DNA of 64,000 nucleotides, taken from assembly GCF_000718135.1 (NCBI RefSeq), contig NZ_JOEM01000001.1, forward strand, positions 558,001 through 622,000. Reading direction: 5' to 3'. Under the pieces are notes generated by a model. That model made no database searches. It saw nothing but the letters and a program-made list of their open reading frames with translations, and was not told the origin of the DNA. Position 1 is the first letter of the stretch. Every line of letters starts with the position of its first letter. This DNA comes from Streptomyces cyaneofuscatus. GTDB lineage: Bacteria > Actinomycetota > Actinomycetes > Streptomycetales > Streptomycetaceae. Below are positions 45,684 to 54,344 of this stretch, in pieces. Both the position numbers and the translations under genes were made by a program.

Positions 45684-46607
45684 TCAGACGTAGTCCTCCA
45701 GCTTCGCCACCGCGTACCCCTTGTCCGTGATGGTCTTCATGACCGTGCGGATCATGTCGGGCATCGTGCCCTTCCAGTCGCCCTTGCCCCGGAAGTGGGT
45801 GAGGACGATGTCGCCGGGGTGCAGGTCCCGGTCCCACTCGCGCCACTCCATGTGGTCGGCGAAGGCCTCGGCGGACCACAGCGGTACGGCGGTGATGCCG
45901 CAGGTCTTGGCGACGACGAGGGTGTCGCGGTTGTAGTTGCCGTAGGGCGGGCGGAAGAGGGTGGGCCGCTTCCCGTAGTGCTTGAGGATCTTCTCCTGCT
46001 GGCCGCAGATCTCCCGCTTCTGCTCGGCGTAGGAGAGGCCGGGCAGATAGCGGTGGTTGAGCGTGTGGTTGCTGATGACCACCCCGCGCTGCTGCATCTT
46101 CCTGAAGTAGCCGTAGTCGTCGTTGATGACGTAGTCGCTCAGGAAGGCGCTGTAGGGGATGTCCAGTTCGGTCATCATCCGCAGCAGCGCGGGGTCCTTC
46201 TCCGCCCCGTCGTCCATGGTGAGGAAGACGATCTTCTCCTTGGTGGGGACGGTGGTGAAGACGGGCGGCAGCCCCTCGTCGTCCCGGACCTCGAACCCCT
46301 TACGGGTGGTGATGCGCGGCTTCACCTTCGGCGGTTCGGGGGCGGCGAGCGGGGTCCTGGCCAGCCCCCACTTCTTCGCGGCGACGGCCCGTGCGGCCTG
46401 TTTCCGCTTGAGCGCCTCGGCGTACGTGTCCAGGGCGCGGGCGGGCCCGGCCTGCGGGGCGGCCTCGTTCGGCTGCCCGGCGGCGGGCTTCGCCGGGCCG
46501 CCCGGGGCCCCCGTGCCACCGCCGGCCGTCTCCGACGCGCAGGCGGAGGTGACCGTGGCGGCCAGGAGGGCCGCCAGCACGACGGAGACCGGCCGGTGCC
46601 GCTTCAT
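45684..46607 (-). CDS. Lipoprotein polysaccharide deacetylase (NodB homology)
   Basis: A 307-residue secreted CE4-type deacetylase. Signal peptide with lipobox VTSAC (lipid Cys about 23). A spacer of about 75 residues precedes the NodB domain: motif 1 TMDDGAEK (catalytic and metal Asp pair, about 132-139), motif 2 NHTLNH (H-x3-H zinc ligands, about 178-183), motif 3 RPPYGNYN (about 217-224) and the late motif DIVLTHF. All catalytic motifs are present. ATG 46605-46607 with AAGGA 9 nt upstream. Likely trims acetyl groups from cell-wall or matrix polysaccharide. Confidence 0.92.
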   Translation of the reverse strand: MKRHRPVSVVLAALLAATVTSACASETAGGGTGAPGGPAKPAAGQPNEAAPQAGPARALDTYAEALKRKQAARAVAAKKWGLARTPLAAPEPPKVKPRITTRKGFEVRDDEGLPPVFTTVPTKEKIVFLTMDDGAEKDPALLRMMTELDIPYSAFLSDYVINDDYGYFRKMQQRGVVISNHTLNHRYLPGLSYAEQKREICGQQEKILKHYGKRPTLFRPPYGNYNRDTLVVAKTCGITAVPLWSAEAFADHMEWREWDRDLHPGDIVLTHFRGKGDWKGTMPDMIRTVMKTITDKGYAVAKLEDYV

Positions 46608-46745
46608 GGGTGATTTTCCTTTTTGTCGTACTAGCTGCATGGCGCCGCATCCTGCCAGCCACCCGGCCGCCGCCCGCCCCGACACCGCGAGGGCCCCCGG
46701 CCCGTCGCCCGACCGGCGGACAGGGGGCGGCCCCGACCGGCCACA

Positions 46746-47972
46746 ATGGACCGGGTGAACGCATCGACCCCCTCGGCCTCCCCGGCCGACGACCCCGCCC
46801 GCGCCGCCTTCGCCGCCCTGCGCACCCCCGAGGGCGAGCACCTGCTGGCCGAGCTGCGCGACCACGACCCCGCCCAGGAGTTGGCGACGGCGACCCGGCT
46901 GCGCCGCGCGCACCCGGCGGAGCTGGTGTCGGCGGCGCTCGGCCAGGCCCGGCTGCGGCAGCGGGCGGTGGCGAAGTTCGGGGCCGGGGACGCCTACCGG
47001 ATGTACTTCACGCCCAACGGGGTCGAGCAGGCCACCCGCACCTCGGTCGCCACCCACCGCGCCGCCCGGTTCGCCGCGCTCGGCGTGCGCAGCGTGGCGG
47101 ACCTGTGCTGCGGCATCGGCGGCGACGCCATCGCGCTCGCCCGCGCCGGGATCGCCGTACTCGCCGTGGACCGCGACCCGCTCACCGCCGAGGTGGCCCG
47201 CGCCAACGCGGAAGCCCTGGGGCTCGCGGACCTGATCGAGGTGCGGTGCACCGACGTCACGGAGATCGACACCTCTCCGTACGACGCCGTCTTCGTGGAC
47301 CCCGCCCGGCGCGGCGGCCGGGGCAGGATCTTCGACCCGGAGGCGTACTCACCGCCGCTGTCCTGGGCGACGGCCGCCGCGCTGACGGCCCCCCGCGCGG
47401 CGCTGAAGATCGCGCCCGGCGTCCCGCACGAGGCGATCGGCCCGGAGGCGGAGGCCGAGTGGATCTCGGACGGCGGCGATGTGAAGGAGGCGGTGCTCTG
47501 GTTCGGGGAAGGCTTCGCGCCCGGCGCGTTCCGGGCCACCCTGCTGCCGTCCGGGGCCACCCTCACCGCCCCGGCCCCGTTGCCCGCCCCGCCGGTGGGC
47601 CCGGTCGGGCGCTATCTGTACGAGCCGGACGGCGCGGTGATCCGGGCGCACCTGGTCGCCGACATCGTGGAGCGGTGCGGCGGGCGGCTGGTGGACGAGA
47701 CGATCGCGTACGTCACGAGCGATGTGCCGTACTCCTCGCCGTACGTCTCCGGGTACGAGATCACCGATCAGCTGCCGTTCAACATGAAGAAGCTGAAGGC
47801 GCTGCTGCGGGAGCGTCAGGTGGGCGTCCTGACCGTCAAGAAGCGCGGCTCGGCGGTCGAACCGGAGGAGCTGCGCCGCCGGATGAAGCTGAGCGGTCCG
47901 AACTCGGCGACGGTGTTCCTGACCCGGGTGGCCGGGGCCCCGACGATGCTGATCGGCCACCCGCTGGGGTGA
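46746..47972 (+). CDS. THUMP-like class I SAM-dependent methyltransferase
   Basis: A 408-residue methyltransferase. SAM motif I VADLCCGIGGDAIALA (about 116-131), acidic residue in motif II (VDRDP), and an FVDPARRGGRGR block at about 181-192 in place of NPPY. The C-terminal part has the THUMP-like domain (DQLPFNMKKLKALLRERQVGVLTVKKRGS). This fold suggests an RNA substrate. ATG 46746 has no clear ribosome site and may be leaderless. Divergent from the deacetylase. Confidence 0.88.
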   Translation: MDRVNASTPSASPADDPARAAFAALRTPEGEHLLAELRDHDPAQELATATRLRRAHPAELVSAALGQARLRQRAVAKFGAGDAYRMYFTPNGVEQATRTSVATHRAARFAALGVRSVADLCCGIGGDAIALARAGIAVLAVDRDPLTAEVARANAEALGLADLIEVRCTDVTEIDTSPYDAVFVDPARRGGRGRIFDPEAYSPPLSWATAAALTAPRAALKIAPGVPHEAIGPEAEAEWISDGGDVKEAVLWFGEGFAPGAFRATLLPSGATLTAPAPLPAPPVGPVGRYLYEPDGAVIRAHLVADIVERCGGRLVDETIAYVTSDVPYSSPYVSGYEITDQLPFNMKKLKALLRERQVGVLTVKKRGSAVEPEELRRRMKLSGPNSATVFLTRVAGAPTMLIGHPLG

Positions 47973-47983
47973 GCCGGCGGGCC

Positions 47984-48070
47984 GGAACGCACGGCGTCAG
48001 CGGCGGGGCGGGACGTACGGTGTCAGCGGCGGGCCTGGGCCTGGGTCGGAACGTACGGTGTCAGCGGTGG
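47984..48070. repeat. Three 23-bp copies of a stop-codon region
   Basis: Copies at 47984-48006, 48010-48032 and 48048-48070 (consensus ggaacgtacggtgtcagcgg plus cgg). The third holds the TGA stop of the minus-strand membrane protein; the other two are downstream copies, each retaining the TGA. Spacers are 3 and 15 bp. Confidence 0.88.
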
Positions 48071-48711
48071 GCAGGAACGTCGAGCGGGGCGGGCGCCGCC
48101 AGGACGCGCAGCACCCAGCGGCGGTGCGCCAACGCCTTGACGGCGCCGATGAGTCCGGTGAGCCAGGCGACCATGCCGAGGCCCATGATCAGGGCGACCA
48201 TGCCGTACGTGTCATCCCCGGGCCGGGCGCTCGCCGGGCCGATCACACACAGCGCGAGCCCGCCCGCCGCCAGGACGAACGACAGCAGCAGCCAGACGAG
48301 GCTCATCCCGGGCAGCCGCAGCTCCCGGTCGCGCTCCGGGTCCCGGTCCAGCGCACCCCACTCCACGAGCAGCGCGCGGACCTCCCGGTCCCGGGCGAGG
48401 TGGAAGGAGACGAGGACGACCGCCGGTATCAGCGCGCCCGCGCCGAGGAGGAGGGACACGATTCCGGCGATCCCGCTGAAGAAGTCCGCCGACGCCTGCT
48501 CGAACATGACGAGTCCGGACCCCACCAGCAGCCAGCCGAAGGCGGCGAGCCCGGCCCACATCACCAGCACGCCGAGCCGCGCCGGCCCCAGGTGCATCCG
48601 GACCAGCGCGTCCAGGATGAACGCCCGGTCGGCGAGCATCGCCTCGCGGTCCGGCCAGGTCCGGATCTCCGCGGGCGGCGGGGGCGGGGGCAGGGTGGGG
48701 CGGGATGACAT
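48061..48711 (-). CDS. Membrane protein, four predicted helices
   Basis: A 216-residue protein of unknown function. ATG 48709-48711 lies 7 nt after TAGTGT on the minus strand, a leaderless-type promoter; a longer upstream start is unlikely. Pro-rich N-terminus (PTLPPPPPPAE), helices at about 50-70, 78-102, 135-158 and 172-192 and a soluble loop between helices 2 and 3 (ARDREVRALLVEWGALDRDPERD). Ends inside a triplicated 23-bp repeat. Confidence 0.8.
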   Translation of the reverse strand: MSSRPTLPPPPPPAEIRTWPDREAMLADRAFILDALVRMHLGPARLGVLVMWAGLAAFGWLLVGSGLVMFEQASADFFSGIAGIVSLLLGAGALIPAVVLVSFHLARDREVRALLVEWGALDRDPERDRELRLPGMSLVWLLLSFVLAAGGLALCVIGPASARPGDDTYGMVALIMGLGMVAWLTGLIGAVKALAHRRWVLRVLAAPAPLDVPAHR

Positions 48712-48760
48712 GGACCAGACACTACCGACCGCCGAGGCGGCCACGAGCGCGCCCGGCAGC

Positions 48761-49225
48761 TCAGGCGTCCCGCAGCGCCCGGATGTCCAGCTTCCGCATC
48801 CCGAGCATCGCCTTCATCGTGCGCTCCGCCTTCGCCGGGTCCGGGACGGCCAGCAGCTTCGGCAGCTCGTTCGGGACGATCTGCCAGGAGACGCCGTACC
48901 GGTCCTTGAGCCAGCCGCACTGCCCCTCCTCGCCGCCCTCGGAGAGCGCGGTCCAGAGCCGGTCGACCTCGGCCTGGTCGGCGCAGTCCACGGAGAGCGA
49001 GATCGCCTCGGTGAAGGGGAACTGCGGTCCGCCGTTGAGGCCCATGTACTCCTGGCCCGCGAGCCGGAAGCTGACCGTGAGGACGGAGCCCGTCTCGCCG
49101 GGGGCCTCTTCGCCGTAGTAGCTGATGTCCAGGATGCGGGAGTCGCCGCCGAAGACCGCGATGTAGTGCTCGGCCGCCTCCTTCGCCTGGCCGTCGTACC
49201 AGAGACAGGGGGTGATCTTCTGCAT
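48761..49225 (-). CDS. VOC/PhnB-like (3-demethylubiquinone-9 3-methyltransferase fold) protein
   Basis: A 154-residue vicinal-oxygen-chelate superfamily protein. Starts MQKITPCLWYDGQAKEAAEHY, the signature of this PhnB-like group, with FTEAISLSVDCADQAEVDRLW and CGWLKDRYGVSWQIVP. ATG 49223-49225 with GAGGAG 10 nt upstream. The family name suggests a methyltransferase but no SAM site is present; the biochemical role is unknown. Confidence 0.88.
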   Translation of the reverse strand: MQKITPCLWYDGQAKEAAEHYIAVFGGDSRILDISYYGEEAPGETGSVLTVSFRLAGQEYMGLNGGPQFPFTEAISLSVDCADQAEVDRLWTALSEGGEEGQCGWLKDRYGVSWQIVPNELPKLLAVPDPAKAERTMKAMLGMRKLDIRALRDA

Positions 49226-49302
49226 GATGGTCGTCTCCTCGTCCGGCCGCCCCGTGTTCGGGGCGGGCCTCGTGGAAGGTAGACCGCCCCGGGCGCCCGG
49301 AC

Positions 49303-50793
49303 TCATCGGCCGGCGGCGTCCTCCTCATGCTCCGCCGCGACCGGCCCGCCGGCCACCGGACCGCCCGCCGCCCGGCCCTCCCCCGGCAGCAGGACGTACG
49401 CCGCCAGAGCCGCGGCCGCCAGGAGCCCGGCCGCGACCCAGAAGGCGGCCGCGTACCCGGCGGAGAGGTCCCTCGCCCCGGTGCCGCCGCCCGTGACCCG
49501 GGCGGCGACGGTGACCAGGACCGCGAGGCCGAGCGAACCGCCGACCTGGCGGGAGCTGTTGAGCAGCCCGGAGGCCATGCCCGTCTCACCGGGCACCACG
49601 TCGGTGGTGGCGGCCGTGCCGAGCGGGACGAAGCAGAGGCCGATGCCGAGGGAGCAGAGCAGCGACGGGCCGAGGATCGAGGCGAGGAAGGAGCCGTCGA
49701 CCGTGGCGGTGGCCGCGAACCAGCCCATCCCGAGCGCCGCCAGCGCGCCGCCCACGGTCATCAGCCGCCGGATGCCGAGCACCGCGACCGCGCGGGTGGC
49801 CAGGATCGCGCCCGCGACGACGCCCACGCAGAACGGCAGGAACGCGAATCCGGCGGCGGTCGGCCCGTACCCGAGGACCAGCTGCATGTAGAGCGAGACG
49901 AAGTAGAACGCGCCGAACTGGGCGGAAGCCAGCAGCAGGCAGAACAGGTTGGCCGTGAGCACCGGCCGCCCGCGCAGCAGTCCGGGGCGGAGCAGGGGCG
50001 ACGCCGTACGGAGTTCGACGGCGACGAAGGCGGTCAGCAGGAGCACCGCCGCGCCGAGGGTGGACAGTGTGACGGCCGAGGACCAGCCGTCGTCCGAGGC
50101 CCGCACGAGCCCGAGGACCAGCAGCGTCGTCCCGGCCGTGGCCAGGAGCGCCCCGGCGAGGTCCAGCCGGGCGCCGGTCCGCCGCTGCCCGCCGACCGGT
50201 CCGGTGCGCGCGGCGGCGGCCAGGGCGAAGGCGACGATCGGCACGTTGACGAGCATCACGGCCCGCCAGCCCGCCGCGTCGGTGAGCACGCCGCCCGCCA
50301 GCACCCCGACCGCGCCGCCCGCCGCACCCGCCATGCCCCAGAGCCCGAGGGCACGGGAGCGGGCGGGCCCGGCCGGGAAGGCGAGGGTGATCAGGGCGAA
50401 CGCCACCGGGGCGAGGGCGGCGGCGCCGACGCCCTGGACGGCCCGCGCCGCGACCAGCGACCCGGGCGACCAGGCGAGGCCGCCGGCCAGGCTGGCGAGG
50501 CCGAAGAGGACCAGGCCCGCCGTGAGGACGCGGCGGGGCCCGGCCAGGTCGGCGAGCCGGCCGCCGAGCAGGAGGAGCCCGCCGAAGGCGAGGGCGTACG
50601 CGTTGACGACCCAGAGGAGCCCGTCCCGGCCGAAGCCGAGGTCGCTGCGGATGTCGGGCAGGGCGACGTTCACCACGGACATGTCCAGCGACACGAGGAA
50701 CTGCACGGTGAGCGCCACCACCAGCAGCCACCGCGCGTGCCGCGCCCCGGCGTCCCTCGCCGCCTCCGACCCGCTTGCCACCGTGCCGTCCAT
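49303..50793 (-). CDS. MFS transporter, DHA2 (14-helix) drug efflux type
   Basis: A 496-residue permease. Motif A region GGRLADLAGPRRVLTAG (about 77-93), motif C-like GAAGGAVGVLAGGVL (about 155-169), and 14 predicted helices, with an early DMSVVNVALPDI segment (about 37-48) typical of DHA2 exporters. Divergent from a TetR gene across about 100 bp with overlapping promoters and a palindrome, so it is probably repressed by that TetR and induced by its substrate drug. Confidence 0.92.
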   Translation of the reverse strand: MDGTVASGSEAARDAGARHARWLLVVALTVQFLVSLDMSVVNVALPDIRSDLGFGRDGLLWVVNAYALAFGGLLLLGGRLADLAGPRRVLTAGLVLFGLASLAGGLAWSPGSLVAARAVQGVGAAALAPVAFALITLAFPAGPARSRALGLWGMAGAAGGAVGVLAGGVLTDAAGWRAVMLVNVPIVAFALAAAARTGPVGGQRRTGARLDLAGALLATAGTTLLVLGLVRASDDGWSSAVTLSTLGAAVLLLTAFVAVELRTASPLLRPGLLRGRPVLTANLFCLLLASAQFGAFYFVSLYMQLVLGYGPTAAGFAFLPFCVGVVAGAILATRAVAVLGIRRLMTVGGALAALGMGWFAATATVDGSFLASILGPSLLCSLGIGLCFVPLGTAATTDVVPGETGMASGLLNSSRQVGGSLGLAVLVTVAARVTGGGTGARDLSAGYAAAFWVAAGLLAAAALAAYVLLPGEGRAAGGPVAGGPVAAEHEEDAAGR

Positions 50794-50829
50794 GCCGCGC
50801 CCTCCCCTTCGCCACCCTCGACCGGAGAA

Positions 50830-50848
50830 TTACCATACACGTATAGAA
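50830..50848. promoter_or_regulatory. Divergent promoters with candidate TetR operator
   Basis: AT-rich ATAC-ac-GTAT (50835-50844) lies between the MFS and tetR genes. TATAGA (50842-50847) can be the tetR -10, and on the minus strand TATGGT can be the MFS -10. Such ATAC/GTAT dyads are typical operators for this TetR class. Confidence 0.55.
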
Positions 50849-50896
50849 AATAAACCCGCCGGTACGCAGGAGGACCCGAAAGGGGAGAATGCCCGG

Positions 50897-51598
50897 GTGC
50901 CAGGCAGCGAGAAGACCGAGAAGCAGAGCCGGAAGACCGAGCAGAAGAAGAAACCCGTGGGCCGCCCCCGCAGGCTGGACCCCGACGTGATGGTCTCCAC
51001 CGCGCGCCGCATCGTCGAGGAGGAGGGCGTGGACGCGCTGTCCATGCGACGGGTGGCGAAGGAGCTGGGCTCCACGCCGATGGCGCTCTACCACTACGTG
51101 CAGGACAAGGACGAGCTGCTGATGCTCACCCTCTCCGGCACCGCGGCCGCCTTCCCGCGCCCCGAGCTGCCGGAGGACCCGCGCGAGCGGCTGGTGGCGG
51201 TGGCCGTGCACATGCACGACATCATCGGCCGCATCCCCTGGGTGCTGGACATCCTGGCGCTGGGCGAGCTGACCGACCGCAACGCGCTGTGGATGGTCGA
51301 GGAGATCATCGACTGCGCCCTGGCCTGCGGCCTCTCCCCCGCCCGCTCGGTGCGGGCGTACCGGACGATCTGGAGTTACGTCTACGGCGACCTGGTCTTC
51401 CGCAGGGCGGCGGCCCGCCGGGCGGAGCAGCCATCCCGCCGGGAGTTCTTCCCGGAGATGATCACGGAGAAGGACGCGCTGGAGCTGCCCCGGCTCACCG
51501 AGGTGAAGGAGCACTGGCGGGAGTACGCCGCCGACTACGAGACCGCCGCCGAGCTGGACGCGATCGTGGAGGGGCTGATCAGCCGGGGAACCCCATGA
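50897..51598 (+). CDS. TetR-family repressor
   Basis: A 233-residue regulator. GTG 50897 with AGGGGAG 10 nt upstream. A Lys/Glu-rich N-terminal tail (about 25 residues, KQSRKTEQKKK) precedes the HTH (PRRLDPDVMVSTARRIVEEEGVDALSMRRVAKELG, about 23-57, with PMALYHYVQDKDELL as the recognition part). The C-terminal ligand domain resembles TetR_C. Likely represses itself and the divergent MFS pump. Confidence 0.92.
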   Translation: MPGSEKTEKQSRKTEQKKKPVGRPRRLDPDVMVSTARRIVEEEGVDALSMRRVAKELGSTPMALYHYVQDKDELLMLTLSGTAAAFPRPELPEDPRERLVAVAVHMHDIIGRIPWVLDILALGELTDRNALWMVEEIIDCALACGLSPARSVRAYRTIWSYVYGDLVFRRAAARRAEQPSRREFFPEMITEKDALELPRLTEVKEHWREYAADYETAAELDAIVEGLISRGTP

Positions 51599-51607
51599 CC
51601 TGGCTGC

Positions 51608-51877
51608 TCACCCCACCGCCTCGAACCGCCACCGGTGCACCGGCCGGGTGATCAGGGCGGCGTCGGGCTCGGGGAGTTCGGGGAGGTCGTCGGCGTACGA
51701 CGCCTCCTCCCACCACGTCATGACCAGCACCCGGTCCTGCGGGGCGTGCAGCAGTTCGCGGCGGGCCGGCTCGCGCGACAGCTCGGCGGCCCGGGCGCGG
51801 GCCCACTCCAGGAGCTCGCCGCCGCGGCCCTCCACGGCGCGCGCCTCCCACATCAGGACGATGGTCGCGGCGCTCAT
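51608..51877 (-). CDS. Antibiotic biosynthesis monooxygenase-like (ABM) small protein
   Basis: An 89-residue protein, start ATG 51877 overlapping the tsaD stop (ATGA), so translationally coupled. Sequence pattern [27 protein letters not shown]...[14 protein letters not shown] fits the dimeric alpha/beta-barrel ABM fold. A function tied to tsaD is not evident; it may simply be a terminal operon member. Confidence 0.75.
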   Translation of the reverse strand: MSAATIVLMWEARAVEGRGGELLEWARARAAELSREPARRELLHAPQDRVLVMTWWEEASYADDLPELPEPDAALITRPVHRWRFEAVG

Positions 51878-52986
51878 GAGTACAGGTTGTCCTTGCTGAT
51901 CTCGTGCACGTGGTCGTGATCGTGCGCGTGCTGGTGCTTCCCCGGTACGTGCGGCTCCGTCACCGGCAGCGACGAGTCCGCCGACAGCTCCAGGTCGGAG
52001 GGGCGCCGGTTGCGGGCGACCATCTCCGCGCCGAGCGCCGCGACCATCGCGCCGTTGTCCGTGCAGAGCTTCGGGCGCGGCACCCGCAGCCGGATTCCGG
52101 CCCGCTCGCACCGCTCCTGCGCCAGCGCGCGGAGCCGGGAGTTGGCCGCCACCCCGCCGCCGATCATCAGGTGGTCGACGCCCTCGTCCTTGCAGGCGCG
52201 CACCGCCTTTCGCGTGAGCACGTCCACCACGGCCTCCTGGAAGGACGCCGCCACATCCCGTACCGGCACCTCCTCGCCCGCCGCGCGCTTCGCCTCGATC
52301 CAGCGGGCGACCGAGGTCTTCAGGCCGGAGAAGGAGAAGTCGTACGGGGCGTCGCGCGGGCCCGTCAGACCGCGCGGGAAGGCGATGGACTTCGGGTCGC
52401 CCTCCTTCGCGAAGCGGTCGATGACCGGGCCGCCGGGGAAGCCGAGGTTCAGCACCCGGGCGATCTTGTCGAACGCCTCGCCCGCCGCGTCGTCGATGGT
52501 CGCACCGAGGGGGCGGACGTCGCTGGTGATGTCGGGGGCCAGCAGGAGCGAGGAGTGGCCGCCGCTGACCAGGAGCGCCATGGTCGGCTCGGGCAGCGGG
52601 CCGTGCTCCAGCTGGTCCACGCAGATGTGCGAGGCGAGGTGGTTGACCCCGTAGAGCGGCTTGTCCAGGGCGTACGCGTACGCCTTCGCGGCCGAGACGC
52701 CGACCAGCAGCGCACCCGCGAGCCCGGGGCCGGAGGTGACGGCGATCCCGTCGAGGTCGCGGGCGCTGACCCCGGCCTCCTTGAGGGCGCGCTCGATGGT
52801 GGGGACCATCGCCTCCAGGTGGGCGCGGGAGGCGATCTCCGGGACGACGCCGCCGAAGCGGGCGTGGGTGTCGACACTGGAGGCGACGGCGTCCGCGAGC
52901 AGGGTCGTCCCGCGCACGATGCCGACGCCGGTCTCGTCGCAGGAGGTCTCGATGCCGAGTACGAGGGGTTCGTCGGCAGCCATCAT
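51874..52986 (-). CDS. tsaD: tRNA N6-adenosine threonylcarbamoyltransferase TsaD
   Basis: Catalytic subunit of the t6A tRNA modification complex, transferring threonylcarbamoyl to A37. 370 residues; a DETGVGIV phosphate site (about 17-24), metal ligands His116 and His120 (NHLASH), [10 protein letters not shown] and the [11 protein letters not shown] motif. It ends in an unusual His-rich tail (about 353-362, [14 protein letters not shown]). The ATG 52986 overlaps the rimI stop by 4 bp; tsaB-rimI-tsaD are consecutively coupled. Confidence 0.96.
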   Translation of the reverse strand: MMAADEPLVLGIETSCDETGVGIVRGTTLLADAVASSVDTHARFGGVVPEIASRAHLEAMVPTIERALKEAGVSARDLDGIAVTSGPGLAGALLVGVSAAKAYAYALDKPLYGVNHLASHICVDQLEHGPLPEPTMALLVSGGHSSLLLAPDITSDVRPLGATIDDAAGEAFDKIARVLNLGFPGGPVIDRFAKEGDPKSIAFPRGLTGPRDAPYDFSFSGLKTSVARWIEAKRAAGEEVPVRDVAASFQEAVVDVLTRKAVRACKDEGVDHLMIGGGVAANSRLRALAQERCERAGIRLRVPRPKLCTDNGAMVAALGAEMVARNRRPSDLELSADSSLPVTEPHVPGKHQHAHDHDHVHEISKDNLYS

Positions 52987-53501
52987 TCAGTCCCGGTCTC
53001 TTGTGCGTTTTCCGCTACGTGTTCGTGCATGGTGAGGCGCATGACGAGCGCGTCGATGTTCCCCGGCTGGTAGTAGCCGCGCCGGAAGCCGATCGGCTCG
53101 AAGCCGAAGCGCTCGTACAGCTTCTGCGCCCGCAGGTTGTCGACCCGGACTTCGAGGAGCACGGTGGCGCACTCGAAGGCGGTCGCGGCCTTCAGCAGGT
53201 CGGCGAGGAGTTCGGAGCCGAGGCCGGTGCCCCAGGCCTCGCGGCTGACCGCGATGGTCTGGACGTCGGAGAGGTCGCCGAGGGCGGCGAGCCCGGCGTA
53301 GCCGGTGATCCTGCCGGTGGCCGGGTCCTCGGCGACGACGTAGTGGCGGGTGGCGCCGGGGCCGCGGGCGTGCGCCAGCTCGGACCAGAACATGCCGGGC
53401 GACCAGGCGTCGTCCGGGAACAGCGCGTGTTCGAGCTCCAGCACCGGGGCAATGTCCCACCAGCGCATCTCGCGCAGTACGGCGGCGGTGGCGGCGCTCA
53501 C
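52983..53501 (-). CDS. rimI: Ribosomal protein S18 alanine N-acetyltransferase RimI
   Basis: GNAT enzyme acetylating the N-terminus of S18, 172 residues. GTG start overlapping the tsaB stop (GTGA). Acetyl-CoA loop TGLGSELL follows the beta strand [12 protein letters not shown] (about 79-98), and the ending [29 protein letters not shown] is the RimI signature. The tsaB-rimI-tsaD order is conserved in actinobacteria. Confidence 0.94.
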   Translation of the reverse strand: MSAATAAVLREMRWWDIAPVLELEHALFPDDAWSPGMFWSELAHARGPGATRHYVVAEDPATGRITGYAGLAALGDLSDVQTIAVSREAWGTGLGSELLADLLKAATAFECATVLLEVRVDNLRAQKLYERFGFEPIGFRRGYYQPGNIDALVMRLTMHEHVAENAQETGTE

Positions 53502-54163
53502 TTCGGGGTGACCACCTTGTAGTTCTTCGGGACCTGCGCGTCGGGCCGGCGCAGATAGAGCGGCTGGGGCTCCAGCAGCTCCTGCCCGGCGGCGAGCCGT
53601 TCGGCGGCGAGCCCGGCGAGCGCCCCGGCGGCCACGTGCTCGGGACCGCGCGCGTCCGGGAAGGCCTCCGGGTAGAGCACCGCGCCCTGGCCGACCACGG
53701 GGAGCCCGGCGAGTGCCTCGGCGATGTCGGCGGGCCGGTCGACGGCGGGGTCACCCGTACGGGTGCGGGCGTCCTCGTACCGCGCCCAGTACACCTCCTT
53801 GCGGCGCGCGTCCGTCGCCACGGCGAAGGGCCCTTCCAGGCCGCCTTCCTGCCCGGCGGCGTACGCCAGTCCGTCCAGCGTGCAGATCCCGTGTACCGGG
53901 ACGGCGAGAGCGGAGCCGAAGGTGGCGGCGGTGACCAGGCCGACCCGCAGCCCGGTGTAGGGGCCGGGGCCGACGCCCACGACCACGCCCGTCACGGCGT
54001 CGAGTTTCACCCCGGCCTCGGCGAGGACCCGGTCGACGGCGGGCAGCAGCAGTTCACCGTGCCTGCGGGCGTCGACCTGGCCGGAGGAGGCGATGACGGA
54101 CGCACCGTCGTGCAGGGCGACGGTGACGGCGGGCGTGGCGGTATCCATGGCGAGCAAGAGCAC
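53498..54163 (-). CDS. tsaB: tRNA threonylcarbamoyladenosine biosynthesis protein TsaB
   Basis: Non-catalytic ASKHA-fold partner of TsaD, 221 residues. N-terminal LLLAMDTATPAVTVAL (about 2-17) and GVVVGVGPGPYTGLRVGLVTA (about 60-80; the GPGxxTGLR motif). GTG start at 54161-54163. First gene of the coupled tsaB-rimI-tsaD-ABM unit; the intergenic region before it contains 14-bp tandem repeats and a divergent gene. Confidence 0.94.
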   Translation of the reverse strand: MLLLAMDTATPAVTVALHDGASVIASSGQVDARRHGELLLPAVDRVLAEAGVKLDAVTGVVVGVGPGPYTGLRVGLVTAATFGSALAVPVHGICTLDGLAYAAGQEGGLEGPFAVATDARRKEVYWARYEDARTRTGDPAVDRPADIAEALAGLPVVGQGAVLYPEAFPDARGPEHVAAGALAGLAAERLAAGQELLEPQPLYLRRPDAQVPKNYKVVTPK

Positions 54164-54268
54164 GCAAACAGCCTACGGCTCCGCCGACGGCGGTACGGCG
54201 TCCGTACGGCGTCCCGGCCTGCCCGTCCGCTGCTGCTACCGTCACCGGGTATCCACGGGTACGACGTA

Positions 54269-54310
54269 AACGCTTGTACGACAACGCTTGTACGGCAACG
54301 TTTGTACGAC
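54269..54310. repeat. Three tandem 14-bp repeats between tsaB and a divergent gene
   Basis: AACGCTTGTACGAC at 54269-54282, then AACGCTTGTACGGC and AACGTTTGTACGAC, ending at 54310. They lie about 106 bp before tsaB and about 35 bp before the YkuD-like gene. Confidence 0.85.
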
Positions 54311-54344
54311 ATGCGGCGGACGGCCGCCGAAAGGGGAGTTCACG

